The position numbers and the translations under genes were made by a program. From NCBI RefSeq assembly GCF_029784155.1, contig NC_073692.1, positions 277,656,413 through 277,720,412 of the forward strand: a stretch of DNA of 64,000 nt. Reading direction: 5' to 3'. Origin of the DNA: Uranotaenia lowii. Taxonomy: Eukaryota > Arthropoda > Insecta > Diptera > Culicidae. The first letter of the stretch is position 1. Every line of letters starts with the position of its first letter. The notes beneath the pieces were generated by a model. It saw only the letters and a program-made list of their open reading frames with translations, ran no database searches and had not been told where the DNA came from. Positions 1 to 9,979 of the stretch are shown here, piece after piece.

Positions 1-2086
1 CGTCCGCGTACACTAATGTTTCGATGTTATTAGGGGTAGCATCAAAGAGCGAGTTAATTGCAATTAGAAAAAGAGTGGGAGCGATGACAGAGCCTTGAGG
101 CACTCCTCCGAGGATCGGTTTGATGATTGAGCGAGCTCCGTTTATGAGCACTTGAATGGATCGGTTAGTGAGAAATTCTTTAATATATTGGAGTATCCTG
201 CCGCCCAGGTCCCATTTGACCAGTTGGTTAATTATCGCCGATCTATCGACCCTGTCGAAGGCTTTCGACAGGTCGAGCGAGAGGCATTCGACGTGTTGGT
301 GTTGATTTAGGTTGGTTGATAGGATAGATTCAAGTTGTTCAAAGTAGTCGTCAGTAGACCTCCCGGTCCGAAAAGCAAACTGTCTGGAGTCTAGAAGTTT
401 TCGTTTTTCCAGGATGGCTTGCAGACGTCGGTTTACCATCCTTTCCAGGATTTTCCCGGGGCAATCAAGGAGGGTGATTGGGCGATAGTTATCGATCAGG
501 TGTAGGTTTTGCTTCGGTTTGGGTATGGGTATTACTAATCCAGTCTTCCAGCTGTCGGGGAGTTTGCCTTCAGACCAAATCTGGTTTAGGATGTTGAGGA
601 AGCATTTTTTGCCAAGAAGTGATAGGTTTTTTAATAAAGGGTATCCTATTTCGTCTGGGCCGGCGGATAGGCCCTTCACTTTTCTAAGAGATGTCGTCGT
701 CAGTTCGTCGAGGGTAAAAGGGCTATTGTAGTCGGAGTTGATGTGGCTGGGTGTGGAAGGGAAGTCGGGTAAGGGAGTGTTGGATGAGGCTGAGACTGAG
801 GAAAAGAGATCGCAAAAGGAATTGGCTAGGGTAGAAGGATCATTTGTGTACTTGTTGTTGAGGAGAATATGGTAGGGGTTTTTACGGGAGTCTCCGCTGA
901 GGGTCTTGATTTTGGCCCAAAGTACGTTGGAGGGGGTATTTGGGTGTACTTCTTCGGTAAACTGCTGCCAGCTTGCGATTTTGGCTTCATTAACTGCTCG
1001 CTTTGACCAGGACCGAGCGATCTTGTACTCAGCGAGAGCAGTTTCTTTTCGAGGGTCATCGTTGGGGATGCGTTTAAGGGTACGAAGTCTTTTTCGCCGT
1101 AATTTGATGGCTTCTCTAACCTCAGGAGTCCACCAGTTGACGGCGGATTTCCCGGGTATACCACTAGTGCGAGGGATGTGTTTTTCGGCGGATTTTAAAA
1201 TTATAGTGGAAAAGGTGGGAATGCAAGCAGGGTTATGAGAGGACAGGAGACTGTCAACATCAAGTTGATATCCAAGCCAGTCGGCATTATCGTACTTCCA
1301 TCGGGGCCTAGCGGTGTTTTGCGGAGAAGGATGTTGGATTTTTATTAAGATGGGAAAATGGTCGCTACCATAGCAGTCGTCGAGGACATTCCAACAAAAC
1401 TTGGGACCAAGCTCCCATGAGACCATCGTGAGGTCCAGGGCGGACATGTTTCCTGTGGAAGGGTCTAGACGGGTGGGTTGAGAGTTGTTCAGGATGGTTA
1501 AGTTGTGGGCTATGGCGAGATTTTCAAGATAAGATCCCTTTCTGGATGTGTGCGAGCTGCCCCAAGATAGTGAGTGAGCATTTGGGTCTGACATGATGAT
1601 ATATGGTGTTGGAATTTGTGGAAGAAGGTCGTCAATTTTTTCGGTGAAATCTGAGTAGGAAGTTTGAGGTGGGATGTAAAGAGAGACAGCAGTTATGTTG
1701 AACGGGTAGTGTAGCTTGGCACAGACAACATTCATTGTGGAGTTGATATTTATCAGATCGTAGGGGATACCATTTTTAATTGCAAGGCCAGCGCCTTGTC
1801 GGGAGCTTGTGTTGCTGGTGGTGTGCAATTGATAGCCCTTAATGAGATTTTGCGGTATTACGGAGTTACAGAGAATGTCCTGAATGGACAAGACTAGCGG
1901 GGAGAATTTCTTCAATAGTAATTGGATGTCAGGAAGTCTGCACGTTAGTCCTCGTGTGTTCCATTGAACGGCAAAGTTCAATGATTTCTTGGGGGCTGGA
2001 GATTTTTTGGGGCTCTTACTAGTAGATGTTATGTTGCAGTTGTTTGTAAATATTTGGGATATTGAGTTGGGGGTTGAGTGAGCCAT
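1..2086 (-). CDS. LINE ORF2: AP endonuclease and reverse transcriptase, 3'-incomplete
   Basis: From the ATG at 2086-2084 about 695 codons read without a stop to base 1. The N-terminal third is an apurinic-type endonuclease: QWNTRGL near residue 41, SIQD near 67, a MSDPNAH motif in place of the usual GDFNAH, and GSDHFP closing the domain. The reverse transcriptase starts about codon 440 with KGLSAGPDEIGYP, then NYRPITLLDCPGKILERM, LDLSKAFDRVD and GGVPQGSVIAPTLF. The window begins inside the catalytic motif: V-Y-A-D is encoded by the first 13 bases and the second Asp is cut off. The product would nick target DNA and copy the element's RNA at the nick. The SIQD residue is usually Glu in this family, so endonuclease activity is uncertain. 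It follows ORF1 by about 54 bp. Confidence 0.88.
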   Translation of the reverse strand, partial: MAHSTPNSISQIFTNNCNITSTSKSPKKSPAPKKSLNFAVQWNTRGLTCRLPDIQLLLKKFSPLVLSIQDILCNSVIPQNLIKGYQLHTTSNTSSRQGAGLAIKNGIPYDLININSTMNVVCAKLHYPFNITAVSLYIPPQTSYSDFTEKIDDLLPQIPTPYIIMSDPNAHSLSWGSSHTSRKGSYLENLAIAHNLTILNNSQPTRLDPSTGNMSALDLTMVSWELGPKFCWNVLDDCYGSDHFPILIKIQHPSPQNTARPRWKYDNADWLGYQLDVDSLLSSHNPACIPTFSTIILKSAEKHIPRTSGIPGKSAVNWWTPEVREAIKLRRKRLRTLKRIPNDDPRKETALAEYKIARSWSKRAVNEAKIASWQQFTEEVHPNTPSNVLWAKIKTLSGDSRKNPYHILLNNKYTNDPSTLANSFCDLFSSVSASSNTPLPDFPSTPSHINSDYNSPFTLDELTTTSLRKVKGLSAGPDEIGYPLLKNLSLLGKKCFLNILNQIWSEGKLPDSWKTGLVIPIPKPKQNLHLIDNYRPITLLDCPGKILERMVNRRLQAILEKRKLLDSRQFAFRTGRSTDDYFEQLESILSTNLNQHQHVECLSLDLSKAFDRVDRSAIINQLVKWDLGGRILQYIKEFLTNRSIQVLINGARSIIKPILGGVPQGSVIAPTLFLIAINSLFDATPNNIETLVYAD

Positions 2087-2140
2087 TGTTAGGAGTAAAG
2101 GGGTTTGATTTTCGAAGGTAAGAATTTCCCAAAAATTGAA

Positions 2141-3433
2141 TTAAAATGACTTACCAGTTGTGTTGGGTGGAAGGCTATTGGAATTATCTGGTATGGCTGG
2201 CTTATTCTTCTTTGTTGTTGTTACCTGGTTGGGTGGGCTTTCGATGGAACTATTTTGGCGGCTTCGTTTTGGGGTGGACGTGTTGCTTGGAGTGCGGATT
2301 ATTGTCATCTGACGATCGGAATCGCAGCTGGAGTCGTCGGAGTCTTCTTGAGTGGTTGTGGAGTCGCCAACGAGAGTAGATTGGTTGAGGTTCTCCTTGA
2401 GCTGGTTCAGTTGTTCCAATAGTTGAGAAACTTGGGCTTCCAGTTGACGGATCCGCTGATCTTTTTGGGTTTCGGCTTGGATCCGTTCGGTGGCCTCCTT
2501 TCGGTGCTGTAGTTTGCTTCTGTACACCTTGGTGGCCTCGCCTTGGGAAATTCCCAAGTCAACCTTAAGGCGGACAATGGCTTGCTCCTCCTTGAAGATG
2601 GGACAGTTCCGGTTTATGGATGAATGGGGTCCTTGGCAGTTGACACAGTGCGGTTCGTTGGGGCAATCCTTGTGAACTTCGGAGTCACCACAGTCGATGC
2701 AAATGGGGGAATTTTTACAACGCAGCTTCGAATGGCCATATGTGCCGCAATTGTAGCACAAGAGTGGGCGAGGGTAATATGGCCGAGTTGCGATGCGGAT
2801 GAATCCGAAGAAGATGTGAGGAGGAGGAGTGGTGCCTTTAACGGTGAGTACCATCGAGTTGGTTGGAACCGTTTTTTCGCCGGATTTTTTTAGAAAACGA
2901 TACACTTTCGTAACGCCCTGATCGGCAAGGAAACTTTGCAGATCGTCGTTACTTAATCCCGCAGCATCTTCACATGACACCACGCACTGGCAAAGGTTAA
3001 GAGTCGGGTGGCGGTCGATGGTGATCGGAGTGCCGTTTATCAGTCGATCCAGTTTGAGCAGCTTGTTGATTTGAGCGGGGTTCCTAACTTTAAGGAGATA
3101 ACTCTCCCCTCGGTCAGTTGGATTCCCTCCGTCAATTTTTCCGACGTATTTTTCGACAGACGTCGATATGATGAAGGGGTTTTTGGGAAGTTTTTGGTGG
3201 CCGGATGGTTTCATTCGGAGAAATTGCATATCGCCAAACTCTCCAAACGGGTCCATCCATGAAGGAACAGTTCTCATATTTCGATTTCCTGGCGGGTTAA
3301 GTGCCCCGCCCCACACTGGGGGAGTTTCCCCCATCTCGGAGTGAGAAAACACTTGTTGCGATGTTTCGCTGAATAAACACCACACTGGCACTGGAAACTC
3401 GCGTGAAAAGGATGTCCGTGATCGAGAATACAC
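2141..3433 (-). CDS. LINE ORF1: gag-like nucleic-acid-binding protein with three CCHC knuckles
   Basis: This is a 430-codon open frame. Residues about 90-220 resemble the RNA-binding region seen before the knuckles in insect I/Jockey ORF1 proteins (ends in FGFIRIATRPYYPRPLLCYNC). Three zinc knuckles follow at about residues 223-283: CYNCGTYGHSKLRC, CIDCGDSEVHKDC and CVNCQGPHSSINRNC. A Gln/Glu-rich probable coiled coil comes next (about 300-350) and a Ser/Thr-rich, basic tail ends it. Such proteins coat the element RNA in the cytoplasm and accompany it to the nucleus. The first 50 residues may be translated leader; the Met near residue 53 (MRTVPSWMDPF) is an alternative start. No break is visible. 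Confidence 0.87.
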   Translation of the reverse strand: MYSRSRTSFSREFPVPVWCLFSETSQQVFSHSEMGETPPVWGGALNPPGNRNMRTVPSWMDPFGEFGDMQFLRMKPSGHQKLPKNPFIISTSVEKYVGKIDGGNPTDRGESYLLKVRNPAQINKLLKLDRLINGTPITIDRHPTLNLCQCVVSCEDAAGLSNDDLQSFLADQGVTKVYRFLKKSGEKTVPTNSMVLTVKGTTPPPHIFFGFIRIATRPYYPRPLLCYNCGTYGHSKLRCKNSPICIDCGDSEVHKDCPNEPHCVNCQGPHSSINRNCPIFKEEQAIVRLKVDLGISQGEATKVYRSKLQHRKEATERIQAETQKDQRIRQLEAQVSQLLEQLNQLKENLNQSTLVGDSTTTQEDSDDSSCDSDRQMTIIRTPSNTSTPKRSRQNSSIESPPNQVTTTKKNKPAIPDNSNSLPPNTTGKSF

Positions 3434-4785
3434 GAGAACGCAATGAGAAAAAACTACACTTTACGCAGAGCGAATGGAAAAAAAAACGTCCGATCGGTAA
3501 CGCGGTCGAATGCGAACTGTGTGGTGAAAACTTGATAGAACAAGATAACGAATTACAGCTGATTTTATCTCACTTAAACTCGAAAAAGCGGCCGTCTTCG
3601 TTAATCGAATTCGCCCTCCATCGACAGAGTATCCATCACATAGGTTCACTGCTGTACAAAGATAATAGACTCATTCTACCAAAAGCTCTAAGGATAAAAG
3701 CGTTATCTTCCGCACACGCCGGACACATTGGTGAAGTGGCGATGAAGCGAATATTGCGACAGTTTTTCTGGTGGCCATGTATATCCAAAGAAGCGGAGTT
3801 GTTCGTAAAAATAGGTAAAACTTGCACAATGCTAGCCAAGAAAAATCCACCCATTCCTATATCCAGTCGGACTCTACCAGACGGGCCTTGGGAAGAGTTG
3901 CAGATTGATTTCCTTTCGATTCCTGGATTCGGTACTGGAGAATTTCTCATTATAGTTGATACGTATTCTAGATTTCTGTCTGTTTGCGAAATGCGTCGGA
4001 CAGATGCAGATAGCACTAATGCAGCGTTATGCTATGTTTTCAAACTGTGGGGATTACCTAAAATTATACAGAGTGACAACGGGCCACCATTCCAAAGTTC
4101 TGCATTCTGCAACTACTGGGAAGAAAAAGCAGTAATGATTCGCAAATCAATTCCGTTAAGCCCACAATCAAATGGTTGTGTAGAACATCAGAACCAAGGC
4201 ATAATCAAAGCCTTGGCTGCTTCGAGAATCGACGTGTCAAACTGGAGAGTCGCCCTTCATAAGTACGTGCACAATCATAACACGTTGACCCCCCAAGCAA
4301 GACTGAATGTTACCCCGTTTAAATTACTAGTTGGTTGGAAATTCCGGGGAACCTTTCCTTCGCTTTGGCATACGGATAATGTTAAGTCTTTGAACAAGGA
4401 AGAAGTAAAAGATCGTGACACTGAAGCCAAATTTACAAGTAAATCTTACGCTGACACTCGAAGAGGAGCTAAAGATTCTAATCTGCAAGTTGGAGATAAA
4501 GTTCTTTTGGCACAACAAAAGGAAACCAAAACGGATCCGAACTTCTCGTCCGAATATTACCACATCGTGGCAAAAAACGGCGGAAAAGCAGTTGTTATGC
4601 GCAAAAATGGAGTTCAGTATACCAGAACACTTGATGACTTAAAGAAGGCAAACTTGTTGGATAACACAGATCAAATTCCTAATCCGGAAACTGTTAACGA
4701 TGAGATCGAGTTAAATGCTAGTACCGACACAGAGCAACGATCCACTTCGAGAGAACTCAGAAGTCGTAGAATTAAAGAAACTTAG
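3403..4785 (+). CDS. Ty3/gypsy integrase domain of truncated Pol
   Basis: This 460-codon frame is the C-terminal part of a gypsy Pol polyprotein; the first 25-30 codons probably belong to LINE leader read in the opposite sense. A zinc-binding H-H-C region (HAGHIG ... KTCTML, about residues 105-145) lacks the second Cys of the usual C-x2-C. The catalytic core has Asp in LQIDFLSI, Asp in IQSDNGPPF, and Glu in GCVEHQNQG with 35 residues between the last two, the D-D-35-E signature. A chromodomain-like or GPY-type tail follows. Integrase joins the cDNA ends to host DNA. The frame is open, but with the upstream Pol and gag gone it cannot act alone, and the missing zinc ligand suggests decay. There is no env-like frame downstream. 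Confidence 0.87.
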   Translation: MKRMSVIENTRERNEKKLHFTQSEWKKKRPIGNAVECELCGENLIEQDNELQLILSHLNSKKRPSSLIEFALHRQSIHHIGSLLYKDNRLILPKALRIKALSSAHAGHIGEVAMKRILRQFFWWPCISKEAELFVKIGKTCTMLAKKNPPIPISSRTLPDGPWEELQIDFLSIPGFGTGEFLIIVDTYSRFLSVCEMRRTDADSTNAALCYVFKLWGLPKIIQSDNGPPFQSSAFCNYWEEKAVMIRKSIPLSPQSNGCVEHQNQGIIKALAASRIDVSNWRVALHKYVHNHNTLTPQARLNVTPFKLLVGWKFRGTFPSLWHTDNVKSLNKEEVKDRDTEAKFTSKSYADTRRGAKDSNLQVGDKVLLAQQKETKTDPNFSSEYYHIVAKNGGKAVVMRKNGVQYTRTLDDLKKANLLDNTDQIPNPETVNDEIELNASTDTEQRSTSRELRSRRIKET

Positions 4786-5320
4786 CCGGTTCAACGATGA
4801 AAACGTGTATACAGTGTTCTATTTCTATATTGAAACGACATGTAAGTAATTTTGTTTCGATGGCTCACTCTTATAGTTTAGTAATAAAATTATTCCTAAC
4901 AGTTTTCACAGAATTCTCTATATGAATTTCAATTTATCTAATTCCGTTTCGATGATTTCAGCACGCCAAGTAAATCCTACAGGTGGACCAGGTTATTACG
5001 GAGTACGTAGTTACTTGATTGAACTGTTCAACGGATTAAAATAAAAAGTAAAATTTTACTGCAACTGCTACACAACAATCACAAAAATTAGATCTTAGTT
5101 GCGAAATGTAAACACAACTAAAATCTAAGTAAGTCTATATTAGCTTTGTTCAATCGGAGGTAGAAATTAGTTCTTACTGGTTTCTGTCTGCTGGTATAAA
5201 TAGTTGTTCAATGTTTCGCAGGGCTGATGATACACTGACAAAAAAAAAAGAATCGTCAAATTCTCGTGTTTATGTTAACAAAATGCAATTCGAATAAAGT
5301 TTTGAAAGATATTATCAAGA
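4786..5320 (+). other. Non-coding 3' region of the gypsy element
   Basis: AT-rich sequence between the integrase stop and the polypurine tract. No open frame of note and no envelope-like product. It includes an AATAAA-like stretch near 5293 and two sets of ATCTTAG/CTAAAATC-like inverted motifs around 5090-5130. Confidence 0.5.
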
Positions 5321-5337
5321 GTGGAGAAGGGGGGCAT
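5321..5337 (+). promoter_or_regulatory. Polypurine tract for plus-strand cDNA priming
   Basis: A purine run GTGGAGAAGGGGGGCAT sits immediately before a TGTAGG that looks like an LTR start. Position and composition match the gypsy polypurine tract, which primes second-strand synthesis. The assignment is by position only. Confidence 0.65.
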
Positions 5338-5982
5338 TGTAGGAAATAATGATGGTTAAATATTAAATATCTAAAGTATATCACTATAACAGTGTAAATT
5401 GCAAGCCACAAATAAACTGTGATATAAATACTTTGTTTGACAGTGTAGAAACAGAATGGCTATCTATGAGAATGAGAATTCTATCTCTCTTCCGCATCTA
5501 ACGGACGATCAGATCGACGTTCGAAAACTCGAGATTCTGAAAACGATAGTTGCGGCGTACGGACGTTGTTTCTCGAGAGTCAAAGCACACATTGTGGTGT
5601 CGGAAAGTGATTCAAGCAGCGTTTCGGAATTCATTTCGTATTGGGTGTGGTCCCGTTGGATCGATTTACGGACGTTGTTTCTCAAGAGTCGAGACATACG
5701 TTGTGGTCTCGGAAAGTTTTACAAAAAGTATTCGGAATTCATTATGGATCGGGTGAAGTTCGGTTTGATTGATTTTAAGGACGTTGTTTTGCGAGTTGTG
5801 AGCTTGTGTTAGGCGCGAAATGGATCTCCGCGGAAGACGCGGTCACGACAGCGTGTTTTACTAAATAGTTGTATTTCTGCCGCAGCATTTGATGGTGGCG
5901 CTTTTTGATTTTGTCCGTCGATTTTCGCTAGAGTTCCGAATCTTGTAAGGGATAATTTTTGTTATAATCCATACTAATAACA
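5338..5982 (+). repeat. Probable 3' LTR of the gypsy element
   Basis: It begins TGTAGG right after the purine tract and could end in AACA at 5979-5982, giving about 645 bp. A TATA-like GATATAAATA lies near 5421. An ATG-initiated frame of 118 codons (5456-5812) runs through it but crosses 109-bp repeats that shift frame, so it is probably not a protein. With no second LTR to compare, the ends are inferred. Confidence 0.55.
5558..5800 (+). repeat. 109-bp tandem repeat inside the LTR
   Basis: Units begin with TACGGACGTTGTTTCTC at 5558, again at 5667, and in degenerate form (TAAGGACGTTGTTTTGC) at 5776, exactly 109 bp apart. Conserved inner blocks include TTGTGGTNTCGGAAAGT and CGGAATTCATT. The period is not a multiple of three, which argues for a DNA or RNA role, such as a repeated U3/R element, over a peptide repeat. 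Confidence 0.85.
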
Positions 5983-6029
5983 ACTGTTTGACAATGAGTT
6001 GTCAAAGGCTACTTCTAAGCAATGCTGAA

Positions 6030-6250
6030 GAAAAAAAATTTGGCTTCAATTTGTTTGGGAAAGATTCCCACGGAGTGGAAAATTTTGAAAATTCAAGGGT
6101 ATACCGACTAGAAAAGATTGAAAGTTTTAAATGATTTCGCGTTTTCGTATAATTTTTAACGGGTTTCTCCGCAGGGGGGATGGTGATCTCCTCGATCACC
6201 CCCCTAATAGGACCGCGCTTGCTTACGGTTCTGCTGGGGAGCATCGAATT
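6030..6250 (+). repeat. Dispersed repeat, copy 1 (relative at 32080-32270)
   Basis: The block CCCACGGAGTNGAAAATTTT followed by GAAANTTCAAGGGTATACC and CATTTTCGTATA-type sequence, then CGGGTTTTTC and a G-rich stretch with TGATCACC, occurs here and at 32080-32270 in the same orientation. No terminal repeats or coding content were seen. It is an unclassified interspersed repeat. Confidence 0.7.
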
Positions 6251-8141
6251 TTTCCTCCGAATATTTAGAGTCCCCCCGGGAAAAAACTGAAGGTTGAATC
6301 CGTCACTGACTAGGAGAAACTACATACGTATTATCAGAATTTAAGTCAAAAGCTATTATTATTGGTAAAAAAAATTGGGCAAAATATCATGAAGATCAAG
6401 TTTTTATTTTTTCTGTAAGCTTAAACGCAATGATTATTTAAATTAAAGATTTACCCGAATTATTGATTTTTTGTATAATTGAAGCTTGATTGATTAAAGT
6501 TAACAAAAAGTTATAACAATCGTTCCGAAAGTACAAAAGTTTGTACCAAATTAAAAACAAAACCGATCGTCGCACGGAAAACCAACGAACGCCCTGCATC
6601 CTATTTCTCTATCACCTTTGATAACTTCCGGGTCACGTTTGGCCACAGCAATTACCGACCAAGATAAAGCGCTCGAACCTGAAAGTTGAAATAGAGCTTT
6701 TCCCGACTGCATCCGCAAAAACAGAGCCAGGGTACAGTTGGGTGTCAGTCGCTTAATTTTTCTGTCGACAAAGCTGGGATCCGGATTGGCACGGTCTGAA
6801 CTGGAGGATAGCGGGAGCAGAACTGGACCAGGCTTTTTATATATTCAACAGCTGACGATTATTACAGCGCTTTTTCCGGGATAAAGGCTTTATCGCATTT
6901 GTGACCGACCTTTTCTGCTGAATCGGCCGGCCGCCAGTTTTCCATTTGGCACCATTTCTACTTATTGTCCACGGTGTGTGTGCTTCAAATCAGCGGAGCT
7001 GCAGCGAGGACGAAAGTTTTCCTCTTTTTTTTGCTCCCTACATGTTCCAGCCAACCGTTCTCATGAAATACGAAAGCACTTCGCAATTACAGCACTCAGT
7101 TATGAGTTTGTAATTAAAAGGAACGGCTTTAATCAGTTGGCCCGACCAGACTCGAACTCGAGTGCCTCGCGGATGCAACGAGGCCACGTGGCGGACTGGG
7201 CCTGCTCGCTCATTCGGGGACCTCCTGCACTCTTAATAAGTGATGGCTAATGAGGGTCATAATCATAATCCACAGTGTGATGGCAGTTGACTTTTAGTGT
7301 TCGTGCAATCGTTCCGGCATCATTGTGTCCCATTTTCTTCGAAAATTACATGTGAAACCATTCTGATTAGATTTAGGAGTGCAAACGGAATATTAATTTT
7401 TACCATCCCGTTCGAATCCAGGCGAACGAGATTAACGTTTAAGTTTGTGCTAAACGATCCCACCCAATGCTGCTATTCTTTGAAAACAAGCGCTGAATTA
7501 CATTGTCTGCATCTTTTCTCTTCAATTAGCTGATCAGCCATGTGAGCGACCGTGAAACAAAAAAGTAGGGGATAGTAGTTACTTTCAAATGAAATAAGAG
7601 AAAAATAAGTGACCACATCAAGTAAAAAAATTCATAAAAAATTGCATCCAACTATATCGAACGACAATTTGTCAATTTTAAAACAGCCTTTTAATCAAGA
7701 TTTATGAGCTCCTGGCAAAAAAAAAAAAGTTAAATATGTGGTATTACAAGGCAGGCATCAGACTGAGTCATTTTTTGGTCTTTTTTTTTATATTTCTAAG
7801 GACGTGAAGTGTAAAAAATATCGTTTTGGTTCAAAACTCATCATGAAAAAACCGTAACTTTTTGGTTTGTATGGAAAAATTGAAAATTTTGTTTTGAAGA
7901 GCAAATTTCATCTTTCATGTTACTATGGAAAGCATTTTATCGGTTTTGTGTCAATTTATAAATCCTTTAAATGATTTTATTCTGATCATCTTTGTCCAAG
8001 AGTATCATTTAGTAAAAACAAACAAGTAAGTGGATGCATTTTAAGACAAAAAAAAACAAAAAATTGAACCTCAAAACACTTCAGAAATAATTTGTTTTAC
8101 CAGCCACATAAGGTCTTTTTTCACTTTTTTAGCTAAATTCA
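6251..8141. other. Non-coding DNA, partly GC-richer unique sequence
   Basis: No recognisable gene. The stretch 6580-7260 is less AT-rich than its surroundings and has no visible repeat structure, so it may be single-copy sequence such as an intron, regulatory region or old intergenic DNA. Short open frames at 6978-7250 and 7297-7533 have no recognisable domain. From 7560 to 8140 the sequence is AT-rich with homopolymer runs. Confidence 0.5.
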
Positions 8142-8189
8142 GTAGGGGAGAGTGGGGATGCTTGATCCCCTTTTCTTAATTTTCTTATA
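8142..8189 (+). repeat. Copy of a dispersed repeat with a GATRCTTGATCCC core
   Basis: The sequence GGGGAGAGTGGGGATGCTTGATCCC followed by a TTTTCTTA-rich stretch recurs, diverged, at 53811-53905 (+) and 56533-56620 (-). Here it directly adjoins the octamer satellite, which begins where this repeat's AT-rich tail would continue. Confidence 0.65.
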
Positions 8190-8810
8190 AGATTCTGAGA
8201 TTTTCAGATTTTCAGATGTTAAGATTCTCAGATTCTCAGATTGTCGGATTATCAGATACTCAGTTTCTCTTTTTCTCAGATTCTCAAATTTGTAGATTCT
8301 TTTTTCCTCAGATTCTCAGATTCTCAGATTCTCAGATTCTCAATTCTCATATTCTCAGATATTCTGATCCTCAGATTCTCAGGTTTTCAGATCCTCAGAT
8401 TCCCAGATTCTTAAATATTCAGATTGTCAGGTTCTCAGATTCAAAGATTCTCAGATTATAGGATTCTAATATTCTCAGATTCTCGGATTCTCAGATTCTC
8501 AGATTCCCAGATTCTCAGATTTTCAGATTCTCAAATTCTTAGATTCTCAGATTCTCAAATTCTAATTCTCAGATTCTCAGATTCTCAAATTCTGAGATTC
8601 TCAGATTCCCACATTTTCAGATTCTTAGATTCTCAGATCATTGAATTCTCAAATTCTCAGATTCTAAGATTTTCAAATTCTCAGATTCCCAGATTCTCCG
8701 ATTCTCAGATTCTCGGATTCTCTGATTCTCAGATTCTCAGATTCCCAGATTCTCAGATTCTCAGATTCTCAGATTCTCAGATTCTCAGATTCTCAGATTC
8801 TCAGATTCTA

Positions 8811-9880
8811 GTTTCTCCGATTCTCTGTATCTCAGAATCTCAGATTCTCAGATTCTCAGATACTCAGATTCTCAAATTCTATTTTCTCAGATTCTCAGTA
8901 TCTAGTTTCTAAGTTCCTTAGAATTTCAGATTCTCAGATTTTCAGTTAATAAGATTCTCAGATTCTCAGATTCTCAAATTCTCAGATTCTCTGATTCTCA
9001 GATTCTCAGATTCTCAGATTTTCAGATTCTCAGATTCTATTTTCTCAGATTCTCTGTATCTCAGTTTCTCAGATTCTCAGATTTTAAGTATTTCTGATTC
9101 GCAGATTTTCAACTTTTCAGATTTTCAGATTTTCATATTCTCAATTTCTCAAATTCTCAGATTCTAAGATTCTCAGTTTCTAAGATTCTCAGATTCTCCG
9201 ATTCTCAGATTCTCAGATTTTAAGGATTTTGAAATCTCAGATTCTCAAGATTTTCAAATCTCAGATTTTTAGATCTTCAGATTCTCAGATTCTCAGATTT
9301 TTAGATTCTCAGATTCTCAGATTCTCAGATTCTCAGATTCTCAGATTCTCAGATTCTCAGATTCTCAAATTCTCAGATTCTCTGATTCTCAGATTATCAG
9401 ATTCTCAGATACTCAGATTCTAGTTTCTCCGATTCTCAGTATCTCAGAATCTCAGATTCTCAGATTCTCAGATACTCAGATTCTCAAATTCTATTTTCTC
9501 AGATTCTCTGTATCTAGTTTCTAAGTTTCTAAGAATTTCAGATTCTCAGATTTTTAGTTAATAAGATTCTCAGATTCTCAGATTCTCAAATTCTAAGATT
9601 CTCTAATTCTCAGATTCTCAGATTCTCAGATTTTCAGATTCTCAGATTCTGTTTTCTCAGATTCTCTGTATCTCAGTTTCTCAGATTCTCAGATTTTAAG
9701 AATTTCTGATTCTCAGATTTTCAACTTTTCAGATTTTCACCTTTTTAGATTCTCAAATTCTCAAATTCTCAGATTCTGAGATTCTCAGTTTCTAAGATTC
9801 TCAGATTCTCAGATTCTCAGATTCTCAGATTTTAAGGATTTTTCAAATCTCAGATTTTTAGATCTTCAGATTCTCAGATT
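8811..9880 (+). repeat. Higher-order duplication within the satellite, offset about 0.6 kb
   Basis: Variant units in the same order occur in 8811-9280 and 9423-9869: GTTTCTCCGATTCTC, ATCTCAGAATC, ATTCTATTTTCTC, TTAGTTAATAAG, CAACTTTTCAG, TTTTAAGGATTTT and AGATCTTCAG. The offset falls from 612 to about 590 bp, so small indels followed the duplication. Confidence 0.85.
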
Positions 9881-9979
9881 CTCAGATTCTCAGATTCTCA
9901 GATTCTCAGATTCTGAGATTCTCAGATTCTCAGATTCTCAGATTCTCAGATTCTCTGATTCTCAGATTCTCAGATTCTC

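Larger units (their letters stand above)
1..3490 (-). mobile_element. I/Jockey-group non-LTR retrotransposon, cut by window edge
   Basis: Reading right to left there is a short 5' leader, an ORF1 with three CCHC zinc knuckles, a gap of about 54 bp, and an ORF2 with endonuclease then reverse transcriptase. This is the layout of a LINE of the I/Jockey superfamily. Both reading frames are free of stops and frameshifts, so it is the least decayed element in the window and may be young. The 5' end lies near 3470-3500, against the truncated gypsy element on the other strand; that boundary is judged only from where gypsy coding resumes. The 3' end, and any RNase H domain that would separate the I clade from Jockey, lie outside the window. 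Confidence 0.85.
3490..5982 (+). mobile_element. Ty3/gypsy LTR retrotransposon, 3' half only
   Basis: An integrase-coding frame is followed by about 550 bp of AT-rich sequence, a purine tract and a probable 3' LTR. Gag, protease, reverse transcriptase and the 5' LTR are missing. The coding sequence is cut where the 5' end of the minus-strand LINE begins, so either the LINE landed in it or the two were joined by deletion. With no 5' LTR the right boundary at 5982 rests only on a TGT...ACA pairing and is tentative. Confidence 0.75.

Noticed and set aside
826..1238. ORFs of 110-112 codons on both strands
   Set aside because: Shadows of the LINE ORF2, which is continuous on the minus strand in another frame.
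3403..3490. N-terminal codons of the integrase ORF as gypsy protein
   Set aside because: They overlap the inferred LINE leader read in the opposite direction and show no gypsy similarity.
5456..5812. 118-codon ORF beginning MAIYENENS
   Set aside because: It lies in the probable LTR and crosses 109-bp repeats that change frame, so no conserved protein is supported.
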